Source of the DNA: JAEYLA01 sp035561315 | GTDB taxonomy: Bacteria > Bacillota > Clostridia > Christensenellales > CAG-138 | Length of the DNA: 15,475 nucleotides | NCBI GenBank assembly: GCA_035561315.1 | Contig: DATMXR010000309.1 | Span: forward strand, 1-15,475 | Direction of reading: 5' to 3' | In this document: positions 8,067 through 14,708 of the stretch, piece by piece | How positions within the stretch are numbered: position 1 is the first letter of the stretch | Layout: each line of letters opens with the position of its first letter | Made by a program: the position numbers and the translations under genes | Notes under the pieces: model-generated | Seen by the model: only the letters and a program-made list of their open reading frames with translations | Told to the model about the DNA's origin: nothing | Databases searched by the model: none

Positions 8067-8097
8067 AGTATAAAGCATAAAGCCGCTATCGACTCAA
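8067..8097 (-). promoter_or_regulatory. Flavoprotein promoter with 19-bp spacer (MerR-type geometry)
   Basis: On the minus strand TTGAGT (8097-8092) and TATACT (8072-8067) are 19 bp apart. Sigma-A promoters normally have 17 bp; 19-20 bp spacers are typical of promoters that MerR-family proteins activate by untwisting DNA. A weak dyad (AGC-N8-GCT) lies in the spacer. The MerR gene is directly upstream. Confidence 0.5.
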
Positions 8098-8113
8098 GCA
8101 CAATTTGATAAAT

Positions 8114-8929
8114 TTATAACTTAACAGGCAGCCATAATTCAAGATATGGACGCAAGCCCTTGTCCGGCCGGATTTCCACAAGCAGCACCGTCCCCCACGG
8201 GCTGCCCGCGCAGGTAAGGCCGCGCCCGCGCGCCTCCCGCAGCAGGCCTTCGAACACAACCGACGGGTCCTCCAGAAACGAATCGTCCGTAGCGAGTATG
8301 GTGTGCAGGCAATCCGCCGCAGGCAGTGCGCGCGCTTTTTCCAGCGGCAGTCCCTTTTGCCCCGCGTGTTCCCGCCGCATGGCGTAGCCCAGCGTACCCG
8401 GCTGCCCTTTTCCAGCCTGCGCCGCATCTTGGTGCACGGCGAAGGAAATCCGCGTATACGGCATGGCCTTTACCCACTCCTGCATGGCGGCCTGCATGGA
8501 TCTGTCCCTGGATATCCATCCGAGGGCGCGGTCGTACAAAAACAGCATATCGGGCGAGCGCGCAAGCTCATAGCGGCCAAGCAGCGCGTCGATGGCGCGG
8601 ATGCCCCTAAGATGTTCCTCCATCGCGTCCGCAATGCCCCGGTAATACGCGGCCATTTGGAACGCGTGCGCCTGCTGCTGCTGCATGCGCTCCAATATCT
8701 CCCTGCGGTTGTCGGTTTCGTATTCGAACTGGCACAGTACGGATTTGAGCGGATAGCCCATGGAACGGTATTTTTCATAGGAAAGCAGGCGGAACAGGTC
8801 CCCCGTATCGTAATACCGGTAGCCGTTGTCCCGCTTCTTGACCACGATGATCTTTTCCTTTTCAAAGAAATGCAAGGCCGCCGTCGTGATGCCCAGCAGC
8901 TGCGCAACCTCGCTGATGCGGTACTGCAT
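8114..8929 (-). CDS. MerR-family regulator with BmrR/GyrI-like effector domain
   Basis: The product is 271 aa. The N-terminal winged helix (1-70) reads YRISEVAQLLGITTAALHFF, then a NGYRYYDTGDLFRLLSY segment typical of the family. The usual Arg in the 'LRYYE' position is His20 here (LHFFEKE). A helical dimerisation segment follows (about 70-120), and the C-terminal half (about 150-271) ending PYLELWLPVKL resembles the GyrI-like small-molecule-binding domain of BmrR. It has no metal-binding cysteine pattern, so an organic ligand is the more likely inducer. The ATG at 8929 has GAGGAGGG upstream. Its stop lies 98 nt before the flavoprotein start, with the long-spacer promoter in between, so it probably regulates the flavoprotein gene. 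A promoter for its own expression is not clear; a lone TAAAAT lies at 8959-8964. Confidence 0.85.
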   Translation of the reverse strand: MQYRISEVAQLLGITTAALHFFEKEKIIVVKKRDNGYRYYDTGDLFRLLSYEKYRSMGYPLKSVLCQFEYETDNRREILERMQQQQAHAFQMAAYYRGIADAMEEHLRGIRAIDALLGRYELARSPDMLFLYDRALGWISRDRSMQAAMQEWVKAMPYTRISFAVHQDAAQAGKGQPGTLGYAMRREHAGQKGLPLEKARALPAADCLHTILATDDSFLEDPSVVFEGLLREARGRGLTCAGSPWGTVLLVEIRPDKGLRPYLELWLPVKL

Positions 8930-9051
8930 GCGCGGTCCCTCCTCTTTGGCATATGTTAATTTTACAACAAATCCGGCGCAAAAGGTATCCGTATTCGTTC
9001 GTAATCGACCATGACAGGGGTGTTATTCACATATTGTTAAATGTTTTGTTC

Positions 9052-9080
9052 TTTCAAACGGCCGGGCGGGGTGCTAAAAT
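9052..9080 (+). promoter_or_regulatory. Possible promoter of the amidase gene
   Basis: TTTCAA (9052-9057), a 17-bp spacer and TAAAAT (9075-9080). The -35 is poor (3 of 6). The leader would be about 95 nt and contains GCGCAT...ATGCGC (9092-9097, 9117-9122) and GGCCG-aaatg-CGGCC (9148-9162) hairpin candidates. No sporulation-sigma consensus is evident. Confidence 0.33.
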
Positions 9081-9180
9081 ACGAATTAAGGCGCATGAGG
9101 TCGATCCGCCATTGTTATGCGCGTTTTCCCATATACTCCGTCAGGATGGCCGAAATGCGGCCGCAGGAGGAGGAAACTCC

Positions 9181-10182
9181 ATGCGCGTGCGCATGAAAAA
9201 AACCATATATGCCCTAACGGCGTTGCTGCTCGTTTTTTCATCCTGCGGCACCGCTTTTGCCGTTTCCCCGCTTTCTTCCGCCAGCATGCGGCTTGGCTCC
9301 TCCGGCGAAAACGTGACGCTGCTGCAGCAAAATCTCGTTGAGCTTGGGCTGTATTCCCTGGAGCCGGACGGCGTATACGGCGCGCAGACGGCGCTTGCCG
9401 TAAGGCGCCTGCAGGCCCAGCTGGGCCTGCGTGCGGACGGAGCCTGCGGCCCGCTGACCATACAGGCGTTCAACAAGGCCTACGCGAACGCGGCGCCCGC
9501 GGCGACGGCCACGCCATCTTCCGTCGAGGAAACGAAAAGTGCACAGGCGCTTTCCCCGCTCTCCGGGAAAAAAATAGGCATCGACCCGGGGCATCAACGA
9601 AAAGCCGACACGGCTCTGGAGCCCGTGGCGCCCGGCTCTTCCCGCATGAAGCAGCGCATGAGCGCGGGCGGCGTGGGCGTAAAAACAAAAATACCGGAAT
9701 ATGAAACCAACCTGATCATAGCGAAAAAGCTCCGGACATTGCTGGAGGAAGCGGGCGCCGCCGTATACATGCTGCGCACGGAACACGACGTGCAGCTTTC
9801 CAACATCGAGCGCGCCAAGGCCATGAACGCGGCCGACGTGGATTGCTGGATCCGCATCCATTGCGACAGCAGCACGGATTCTTCCGTAAACGGCGTGCAT
9901 GTGCTTGCCCCTTCGGCGGTCAGCTCGCCCGAGATCGCGGAAAGCAGCCTCCGCCTGGCCAGACTGATGCTCAAGGGTATCAGCAAGGCGACGGGCGCAA
10001 AGGAACTGTCCGTTCTCGTAAAAGCCGACCAGACGGGCTTCAATTGGTCCGAGCGGCCCGTGGTGGCGGTGGAGCTTGGGTACCTGACCAACCCGGCGGA
10101 GGACGTCCGCCTCAACCGCGCGTATTATCAGAACGACTGCGCTTTGGGCATGTACGAGGCGCTGGCCGCTTACTTTTCCTGA
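9181..10182 (+). CDS. Secreted N-acetylmuramoyl-L-alanine amidase with PG-binding domain
   Basis: The product is 333 aa. A signal peptide (1-27) ends at AFA|VSP; a Cys at position 22 makes a lipoprotein reading possible but less likely. A PG_binding_1 domain (about 36-102; MRLGSSGENVTLLQQNLVEL) is joined by an Ala/Thr/Ser linker to an Amidase_3 domain (about 130-333). Zinc ligands are His138 (GIDPGHQ), probably Glu173 (IPEYETNL) and His227 (RIHCDSS), with catalytic Glu298 (VAVELGYLTN). It cleaves the bond between MurNAc and L-Ala in peptidoglycan, outside the membrane. The ATG at 9181 is 7 nt from AGGAGGAGG; the next in-frame ATG at 9193 is too far, and the open frame further upstream carries no gene-like sequence. 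It is monocistronic, divergent from the MerR gene. A role in growth, spore or lysis biology cannot be told apart here. Confidence 0.92.
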   Translation: MRVRMKKTIYALTALLLVFSSCGTAFAVSPLSSASMRLGSSGENVTLLQQNLVELGLYSLEPDGVYGAQTALAVRRLQAQLGLRADGACGPLTIQAFNKAYANAAPAATATPSSVEETKSAQALSPLSGKKIGIDPGHQRKADTALEPVAPGSSRMKQRMSAGGVGVKTKIPEYETNLIIAKKLRTLLEEAGAAVYMLRTEHDVQLSNIERAKAMNAADVDCWIRIHCDSSTDSSVNGVHVLAPSAVSSPEIAESSLRLARLMLKGISKATGAKELSVLVKADQTGFNWSERPVVAVELGYLTNPAEDVRLNRAYYQNDCALGMYEALAAYFS

Positions 10183-10250
10183 GCGGCCTCACACGATAAG
10201 CCCTTGCCGGGGGTGTGGGGGATTCGCAATCCGCAGAACTTTATCGATAG

Positions 10251-10277
10251 AAGCGCGTCCCGCCGGGGCGCGCTTTT
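10251..10277 (+). terminator. Intrinsic terminator of the amidase gene
   Basis: AAGCGCGTCCC pairs with GGGGCGCGCTT (11 bp with one G-T pair, 3-nt loop), followed by TT. It lies about 70 nt beyond the amidase stop. The T-tract is short. Confidence 0.7.
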
Positions 10278-10374
10278 CAAGCCGTTTGCCTCGCCGGAAT
10301 ATAGGCCGGTGCGGCAATTATTGGCATACATTTTACTTGCCTTCCAATCCGTTTTATGTGAAAATTTCCATATG

Positions 10375-10404
10375 CGGGCGGCACGGCGCAAATTCCGCCG
10401 CCCG
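10375..10404 (+). other. Leader hairpin before the ABC exporter operon
   Basis: CGGGCGGC and GCCGCCCG form perfect 8-bp arms, followed by AAAAAGG and, 8 nt on, the ribosome binding site (AAAGGGGA). A weak promoter candidate upstream is TTTACT (10332-10337), 17 bp, TATGTG (10355-10360). The hairpin so close to the ribosome binding site could affect translation. Confidence 0.4.
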
Positions 10405-10423
10405 AAAAAGGCAAAGGGGACGT

Positions 10424-11338
10424 ATGGAAAAGATCATCGAGGTGGAAGGGCTTAAAAAGTCCTACGGGCCGGTAGAGGCGGTAAAGGGCATCGGTTTTTA
10501 TGCGGAGGCGGGGAAGCTTTTTGCTTTCCTTGGCCCCAACGGCGCGGGAAAGTCCACGACGATAGACATACTCTGCACGATACTCGAGCCGGACGCGGGC
10601 GAGGTCACGATCGACGGGCGCGCTTTGGGCAAAGAGGACGCGGCCATACGCGCCGCGATCGGCGTGGTGTTCCAGGACCATTTACTGGACCCGCTGCTTA
10701 CGGTGGAGGAAAACATGCGCGTGCGGGGCGGTTTTTACCACAAGAACCGCGCGCGCCTGAACGCCGCCGTGGAGTGGGCGGCAAACGCTGCGGCGGTGAA
10801 CGATTTTATCAAGCGCCCGTACGGCAAGCTTTCCGGCGGGCAAAAGCGCCGGGCGGACATTGCGCGGGCGCTCATCAACACACCGAAAATACTGTTCCTG
10901 GACGAACCCACCACCGGCCTTGACCCGCAGACCCGCAAAAGCGTGTGGGAAAGCGTGCAAACGCTGCAGAAGGAAACCGGCATGACGGTGTTCCTGACCA
11001 CGCACTATATGGAAGAGGCCGCCGAGGCCGATTACGTGATTATCATAGACAACGGCGAGATCGCCGCGAAGGGCACGCCCACGGCGCTGCGCGAACAGTA
11101 TGCGAGCGACGTTTTAAAGCTGTTTCCCTCGGACGAGGCGGCGCTCGTTTCGGCGCTGGAGGAACTGAAGCTGACGTACGCCAGGGTGTCCGACCGGCTG
11201 GTAATTAAGCTCTCCTCCACGCTGGAGGCGCTGCCGCTGCTCGAGCGCGTAAGGCCGCATATCGCCGGGTTTGAAGTATTGAACGGCACGATGGACGACG
11301 CCTTTATCGGCATCACCGGAAAGGAGATCCGGCAATGA
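10424..11338 (+). CDS. ABC exporter ATP-binding protein (DrrA/CcmA-like)
   Basis: The product is 304 aa. It has a complete ABC domain: Walker A GPNGAGKST (37-45), Q-loop VVFQDHLLD (Gln84), signature LSGGQKRR (136-143), Walker B ILFLDEP (Asp160, Glu161), D-loop GLD (165-167) and switch His194 (TTHYMEEA). A C-terminal extension (about 220-304) is typical of DrrA/NodI-type exporters. It powers export by the permease encoded next, whose start overlaps this stop (ATGA at 11335-11338). The ATG at 10424 follows AAAGGGGA; an in-frame upstream start near 10286 has no ribosome binding site and would span the leader hairpin. The substrate is unknown; drugs, lipids or peptides are all possible for this family. 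Confidence 0.92.
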   Translation: MEKIIEVEGLKKSYGPVEAVKGIGFYAEAGKLFAFLGPNGAGKSTTIDILCTILEPDAGEVTIDGRALGKEDAAIRAAIGVVFQDHLLDPLLTVEENMRVRGGFYHKNRARLNAAVEWAANAAAVNDFIKRPYGKLSGGQKRRADIARALINTPKILFLDEPTTGLDPQTRKSVWESVQTLQKETGMTVFLTTHYMEEAAEADYVIIIDNGEIAAKGTPTALREQYASDVLKLFPSDEAALVSALEELKLTYARVSDRLVIKLSSTLEALPLLERVRPHIAGFEVLNGTMDDAFIGITGKEIRQ

Positions 11339-12189
11339 CGGCATTCGTTTCAAGAAACCTGAAGGTATTTTTCCGGGACAGGGCCTCCGTGTTCTTTTCC
11401 CTGCTCGCGGTGTTCATCATCATCGGCCTGTACGTGCTGTTCTTGGGCGACGTATGGATCCAGAACCTCCCAGATATGCCGGGCGGAAAGTATCTGATGG
11501 ACAGCTGGATCATGGCGGGGCTTCTTGCTGTCACCTCCGTAACGACGACGATGGGCGCGTTCGGCACAATGGTGGAGGACCGCTCGCGCAAGCTCATCAA
11601 GGATTTTGGCGCCTCCCCCATCCGCCACAGCGAGATTGCGGGCGGCTACATACTCTCCTCTTTTGTGATCGGCCTCATCATGACGCTCGTCACGCTCCTG
11701 CTGGCGGAGCTTTATATCGTGGGAGGCGGCGGGGAGTGGCTGACCTTTGGCGCGCTTTGCAAGGTGCTTTTGCTGCTGCTGATCTCCGCGCTTTGCAACA
11801 CGGCGATGCTGTCGTTTTTGATCTCCTTCTTCAAAAGCAACAACGCGTTCGGCACGGCCAGCAGCATCATCGGCACGCTGATCGGCTTTTTGACGGGCAT
11901 TTACATGCCCATCGGCATGTTGCCCGAGGGCATCCAGTTTATCATCAAAATATTCCCCGTCTCCCACGCAGCGCTGCTGCTGCGGCAGGTGATGATGGAA
12001 GCGCCCATGCAGACTGTGTTCGCGGGCGCGCCCGCCGAAGCGGTGGAAGGCTTCCGGGAGGAGATGGGCATGCTGTTCAAAATGGGCGATACCGCAATGA
12101 CGCCCTGGACCAGCATAGCGATACTCCTTGGCACGGCGCTGGTATTCTACGGGCTTTCGATCTGGCGGTATTCGAAGAAGAGCAAATAA
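11335..12189 (+). CDS. ABC-2 type exporter permease
   Basis: The product is 284 aa with six predicted membrane segments (about 19-38, 58-80, 103-128, 140-166, 172-196 and 258-278) and a short loop between the last two, which is the ABC-2 membrane layout. A cytoplasmic loop after segment 2 reads EDRSRKLIKDFGASPIRHSE, and MPIGMLP near 191-197 matches the family's conserved region before the last segment. It overlaps the ATPase gene by 4 nt, so the two are translationally coupled and form one exporter. It ends just before a hairpin-rich intergenic block. Confidence 0.9.
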   Translation: MTAFVSRNLKVFFRDRASVFFSLLAVFIIIGLYVLFLGDVWIQNLPDMPGGKYLMDSWIMAGLLAVTSVTTTMGAFGTMVEDRSRKLIKDFGASPIRHSEIAGGYILSSFVIGLIMTLVTLLLAELYIVGGGGEWLTFGALCKVLLLLLISALCNTAMLSFLISFFKSNNAFGTASSIIGTLIGFLTGIYMPIGMLPEGIQFIIKIFPVSHAALLLRQVMMEAPMQTVFAGAPAEAVEGFREEMGMLFKMGDTAMTPWTSIAILLGTALVFYGLSIWRYSKKSK

Positions 12190-12203
12190 GAGATTGTTTT
12201 GCT

Positions 12204-12228
12204 GAAAGCCCGCCACTGGCGGGCTTTC
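12204..12228 (+). terminator. Terminator of the ABC exporter operon
   Basis: GAAAGCCCGCC-act-GGCGGGCTTTC is a perfect 11-bp stem with a 3-nt loop, 14 nt beyond the permease stop. The right arm supplies a short T run (TTT) and then TCCTG, so efficiency may be modest. Confidence 0.7.
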
Positions 12229-12308
12229 CTGCGCCTGCGGCGCACCGTGGCCCGGGGCGCGCGACCGCTCCGCACTGCTCGCGGTACCCGCGCGCCCGTT
12301 CGCAGCCT

Positions 12309-12334
12309 GAAAAATAGCCAAAGGGCTATTTTTC
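12309..12334. terminator. Bidirectional terminator-like hairpin (AAAAATAGCC / GGCTATTTTT)
   Basis: A perfect 11-bp stem (GAAAAATAGCC and its complement) with a 4-nt loop has A5 on one side and T5 on the other, so it can act as an intrinsic terminator in either direction. It may back up the exporter terminator. Confidence 0.65.
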
Positions 12335-12404
12335 TGCTCGGCTGCTCACCCCTTGAACCCCGATGGGGTCCGGCGGTGGCCATGGGATACGGACCTGGCA
12401 TCGG

Positions 12405-12450
12405 ACCAAATAAAGCGAGGGTTCCAACAGGAACCCTCGCTTTATTTGGT
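12405..12450. repeat. Perfect 21-bp inverted repeat with 4-nt loop
   Basis: The left arm (12405-12425, beginning ACCAAATAAAGCGAGG) is exactly complementary to the right arm (12430-12450), around loop AACA. The stem has a GC core and AT-rich outer part (TTTATTTGG), so it could terminate transcription in both directions. Its length and perfection exceed the other hairpins here, and it sits where G+C begins to fall. Confidence 0.8.
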
Positions 12451-12595
12451 GCAAGGTACTACAGCATCTATTGAAAGAAGCCCATAAAATTAAAGACTTT
12501 GGGCAATCAAGAAGCAGTGAAACAAAATAGACAACGGTATTTCCAAGGACGTTTCATCGACGGGACGCCCTTTGCCGTCTCCGTTATAATTGCCC

Positions 12596-12624
12596 TTGAC
12601 ATTGCAATAGCAAAATGCCATACT
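12596..12624 (+). promoter_or_regulatory. Promoter of the tetR-MATE operon
   Basis: Consensus TTGACA (12596-12601), 17-bp spacer, CATACT (12619-12624). The start is predicted near 12631, inside the palindrome that follows. Confidence 0.8.
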
Positions 12625-12649
12625 GTAAACTAACATCGTTAGTTTACAG
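12623..12649. promoter_or_regulatory. TetR operator (perfect 12+3+12 palindrome)
   Basis: The left arm CTGTAAACTAAC (12623-12634) and its exact complement (12638-12649) flank ATC. It overlaps the last two bases of the -10 and covers the transcription start, ending at the ribosome binding site. This is the expected place for autorepression by the TetR protein encoded 12 nt downstream. Confidence 0.8.
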
Positions 12650-12661
12650 GGGAGGCACATC

Positions 12662-13249
12662 ATGCCAAGACAAGGACTGACCAAGGAAATGCTTGTAACA
12701 GAAGCGATTCGGCAGATTGAGGAAACCGGACTTGAACAGTTTTCGCTCCGCGAGTTCGCCGCAAAATTGGATATAAAAGCAGCTTCGCTTTACAACCACA
12801 TTAAAAGCCTTGATGACCTCAAAACTGAAATAGGCCTCTATGCCATTCGTATGCTTGGCAGTGCACTTACACAGGCGATAGCGGGAAAAACGCATGACGA
12901 AGCTATCCGCGCGGCAGCAGCGGCATATCGGAGCTTTACAAAAGAGCACCCTGAAATCTACAGCGTCATACTGAAAACCCCCAAAAGCGGCGATACCCGG
13001 CTGAGCAGAGAATCCATCGTCATGTTTAAGCCTTTAGTAGAAGTAGTCGGCAACTATGGCGTCTCGGATGCTGATAAGACTAATTTCATCCGGTATTTCC
13101 GCAGCGCGGTTCACGGGTTTGCGAGCTTGGAGCAGGCCGGATTTCTAAAAGATCAACGCGTGGATATTGATGAGAGCTACAATGGAATGATCGCCGCGCT
13201 GATTTTGACTTTACATGGCATGAGCGACGATTTGAAGGGAAGCAATTAA
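12662..13249 (+). CDS. TetR-family repressor of the adjacent MATE pump
   Basis: The product is 195 aa. The N-terminal helix-turn-helix (about 28-50; FSLREFAAKLDIKAASLYNH) is a clear TetR DNA-binding domain. The C-terminal part (about 80-190) resembles the TetR_C_33/WHG ligand-binding type. The ATG at 12662 follows GGGGAGG at 6 nt. The stop codon directly abuts the MATE start, so both are one operon. The perfect palindrome over the promoter implies that it represses itself and the pump until a pump substrate or related ligand binds. G+C (about 48% by eye in part of the gene) is lower than in the genes to the left, consistent with acquisition of the module. Confidence 0.9.
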   Translation: MPRQGLTKEMLVTEAIRQIEETGLEQFSLREFAAKLDIKAASLYNHIKSLDDLKTEIGLYAIRMLGSALTQAIAGKTHDEAIRAAAAAYRSFTKEHPEIYSVILKTPKSGDTRLSRESIVMFKPLVEVVGNYGVSDADKTNFIRYFRSAVHGFASLEQAGFLKDQRVDIDESYNGMIAALILTLHGMSDDLKGSN

Positions 13250-14632
13250 ATGTCAACAGCATCTGAAAATAAAGAAACATTCATTTTCGAGTCAGCCCCA
13301 ATACATAAAGCAATAGCAACCCTGGCTATCCCGGCAATTATCAGCCAGCTTGTTACAATGATATATAATCTGGCCGACACATGGTATGTCGGGCAGCTTG
13401 GCGACACGCGTCAAATGGCGGCTGTGACAGTCGCGTATCCGCTATTCCATGGACTGACAGCGATTGCCAACATGTTCGGAATCGGGGGCGGGAGCTTAAT
13501 CTCCGGCGCGCTTGGACAGAAAGATTACACTCAGGTAAAGAAAATATCCTCCTTTTGCTTCTGGAGCAGCATCGGCTTGACGGCTGTCGCCGCTATGGTT
13601 GTTTTGTTCGGCGGCAGCCCACTGCTGACGCTCCTGGGCGCGGGAGCAGATACTTTGCCTTACGTTCGCGACTATATACTTTGGACTTTTATCATCGGCG
13701 GAATCCCCACGGTGCTGAATATGTGCCTCGCTCATCTTGTCCGTGCGACCGGAGCGTCAAAACAGGCGGGCATAGGCATGGCGATGGGCGGTATCCTCAA
13801 TATCATTTTGGATCCGCTGTTCATCTTTTCATGGGGATTCGGTTTTGGCGTCAAAGGAGCCGCAATAGCGACCTGCATTTCCAACTTCATCGCAACCTGT
13901 TATTTTATGGTTTTTATTTGGAGACGGCGCAAGGAAAATGTCATATCTATACACCCGAAAAATTATTTATGCGGAAAGAGTACAGTCGGCAGAGTATTTT
14001 TTATCGGAGCGCCGTCCGCATTGCTGGTGTTTCTGACCGTCATATCAAACGGTGTCCTGAACAGCCTTATGTCTGCCTATACCTCAACTGCCATGGCGGC
14101 ATTGGGAGCCGTAAAAAAGATCGATATGGTTCCCACCGCCGTTGTTCAGGGCCTTGCAACCGGCATTCTTCCTTTGCTGGCTTACAATTACGGTTCCGGC
14201 AACCGAAAGCGCATGAAAGCAACATTGAAGTATTCGCTTGTCATATGCGTGGCGTTCACAAGCGTTTGTTTAGTGATATTGGAAGTATTTGCTCCTTCTT
14301 TGGTTCGGTTTTTCATCAATGTCCCGGAAACAGTCGGGCTCGGCGCTTCTTTTATGCGCCTTCACTGTATCGCAATGCCGTTTATATCCCTAACGCTTGT
14401 GCTTATGGCGTTTTTTCAGGCGACGGGTCAGGGCGGGAAAGCGCTGGTGCTCTCTCTTATCCGCAAAGGGATTATCGACGTGCCGCTGATGTTTCTGATG
14501 AATGCGTTGATCCCAATGGTGGGTCTGATGACGGTGCAACCGATGCTCGATTTTCTAAGCGCGGTAATCGCAGTCCTGATGTATCTGCATTTTATGAAAG
14601 GCATCAAAGCCGAAAATAGAGGACAAGCGTAA
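13250..14632 (+). CDS. MATE-family multidrug efflux transporter
   Basis: The product is 460 aa, the normal MATE length, with about twelve membrane segments in two halves. Family hallmarks are the N-terminal AIPAIISQLVTMIYNLADTW and VGQLGD segment, NMFGIGGGSLISGALGQKD after segment 2, and the second-half counterpart containing QGLATGILPLLAYNYGSGN. It should expel cationic or aromatic compounds in exchange for Na+ or H+ at the cytoplasmic membrane; the substrate is unknown. The ATG begins right after the TetR stop codon with AAGGGA upstream inside the tetR gene, so translation is probably coupled. It is controlled from the tetR promoter. Confidence 0.93.
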   Translation: MSTASENKETFIFESAPIHKAIATLAIPAIISQLVTMIYNLADTWYVGQLGDTRQMAAVTVAYPLFHGLTAIANMFGIGGGSLISGALGQKDYTQVKKISSFCFWSSIGLTAVAAMVVLFGGSPLLTLLGAGADTLPYVRDYILWTFIIGGIPTVLNMCLAHLVRATGASKQAGIGMAMGGILNIILDPLFIFSWGFGFGVKGAAIATCISNFIATCYFMVFIWRRRKENVISIHPKNYLCGKSTVGRVFFIGAPSALLVFLTVISNGVLNSLMSAYTSTAMAALGAVKKIDMVPTAVVQGLATGILPLLAYNYGSGNRKRMKATLKYSLVICVAFTSVCLVILEVFAPSLVRFFINVPETVGLGASFMRLHCIAMPFISLTLVLMAFFQATGQGGKALVLSLIRKGIIDVPLMFLMNALIPMVGLMTVQPMLDFLSAVIAVLMYLHFMKGIKAENRGQA

Positions 14633-14638
14633 TCGCCC

Positions 14639-14684
14639 GCGCCAACCAAAAGGCGCCCGTTAGGAATCGTGAGGCACGAGCCTC
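14639..14684. terminator. Two small hairpins between convergent genes
   Basis: GCGCC-aaccaaaa-GGCGC (14639-14656) and GAGGC-acga-GCCTC (14671-14684) lie in the 76-nt gap between the convergent MATE and TetR stop codons. Stems are only 5 bp and there is no clear T-tract, so terminator function is a weak inference from position. Confidence 0.35.
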
Positions 14685-14708
14685 TATGCCCCGCAGTAAT
14701 TTCAGGTA

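Larger units (their letters stand above)
12229..12661. other. Gene-free, hairpin-dense junction region
   Basis: No open frame here looks like a protein that I recognise. Between 12230 and 12395 there are nested or tandem inverted repeats: GCGCC-tgc-GGCGC (12231-12243); GGGCGCGCGACCGC pairing with GCGGT-acc-CGCGCGCCC (12255-12297, 14 bp with a 3-nt bulge); ACCCC-gat-GGGGT (12357-12369); GGTCCG/CGGACC (12367-12395). The terminator at 12309-12334 and the long inverted repeat at 12405-12450 are listed separately. From about 12450 to 12595 the DNA is AT-richer with only weak dyads, then comes the TetR promoter. Confidence 0.6.

Noticed and set aside
8016..8078. Longer flavoprotein from ATG at 8078
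   Set aside because: This ATG lies upstream of the predicted start site, and the extension spoils the signal peptide. TTG at 8015 has an ideal ribosome binding site.
10204..10455. 83-aa open frame between amidase and ABC ATPase
   Set aside because: It reads through the amidase terminator hairpin and the ABC leader hairpin into the ATPase gene, and has no convincing ribosome binding site.
11350..12321. 323-aa minus-strand open frame opposite the ABC permease
   Set aside because: Antisense shadow; composition is Arg/His/Gln-rich and the permease frame carries clear membrane segments and a coupled start.
12490..12684. 64-aa minus-strand open frame before the TetR gene
   Set aside because: It spans the tetR promoter and operator, has no ribosome binding site and matches no family I recognise. 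A decayed gene remnant cannot be fully excluded.
13381..14619. 412-aa open frame in another frame of the MATE gene
   Set aside because: The overlapping frame encodes a full-length MATE protein; this one is Arg/Ser/Cys-rich with no membrane pattern.
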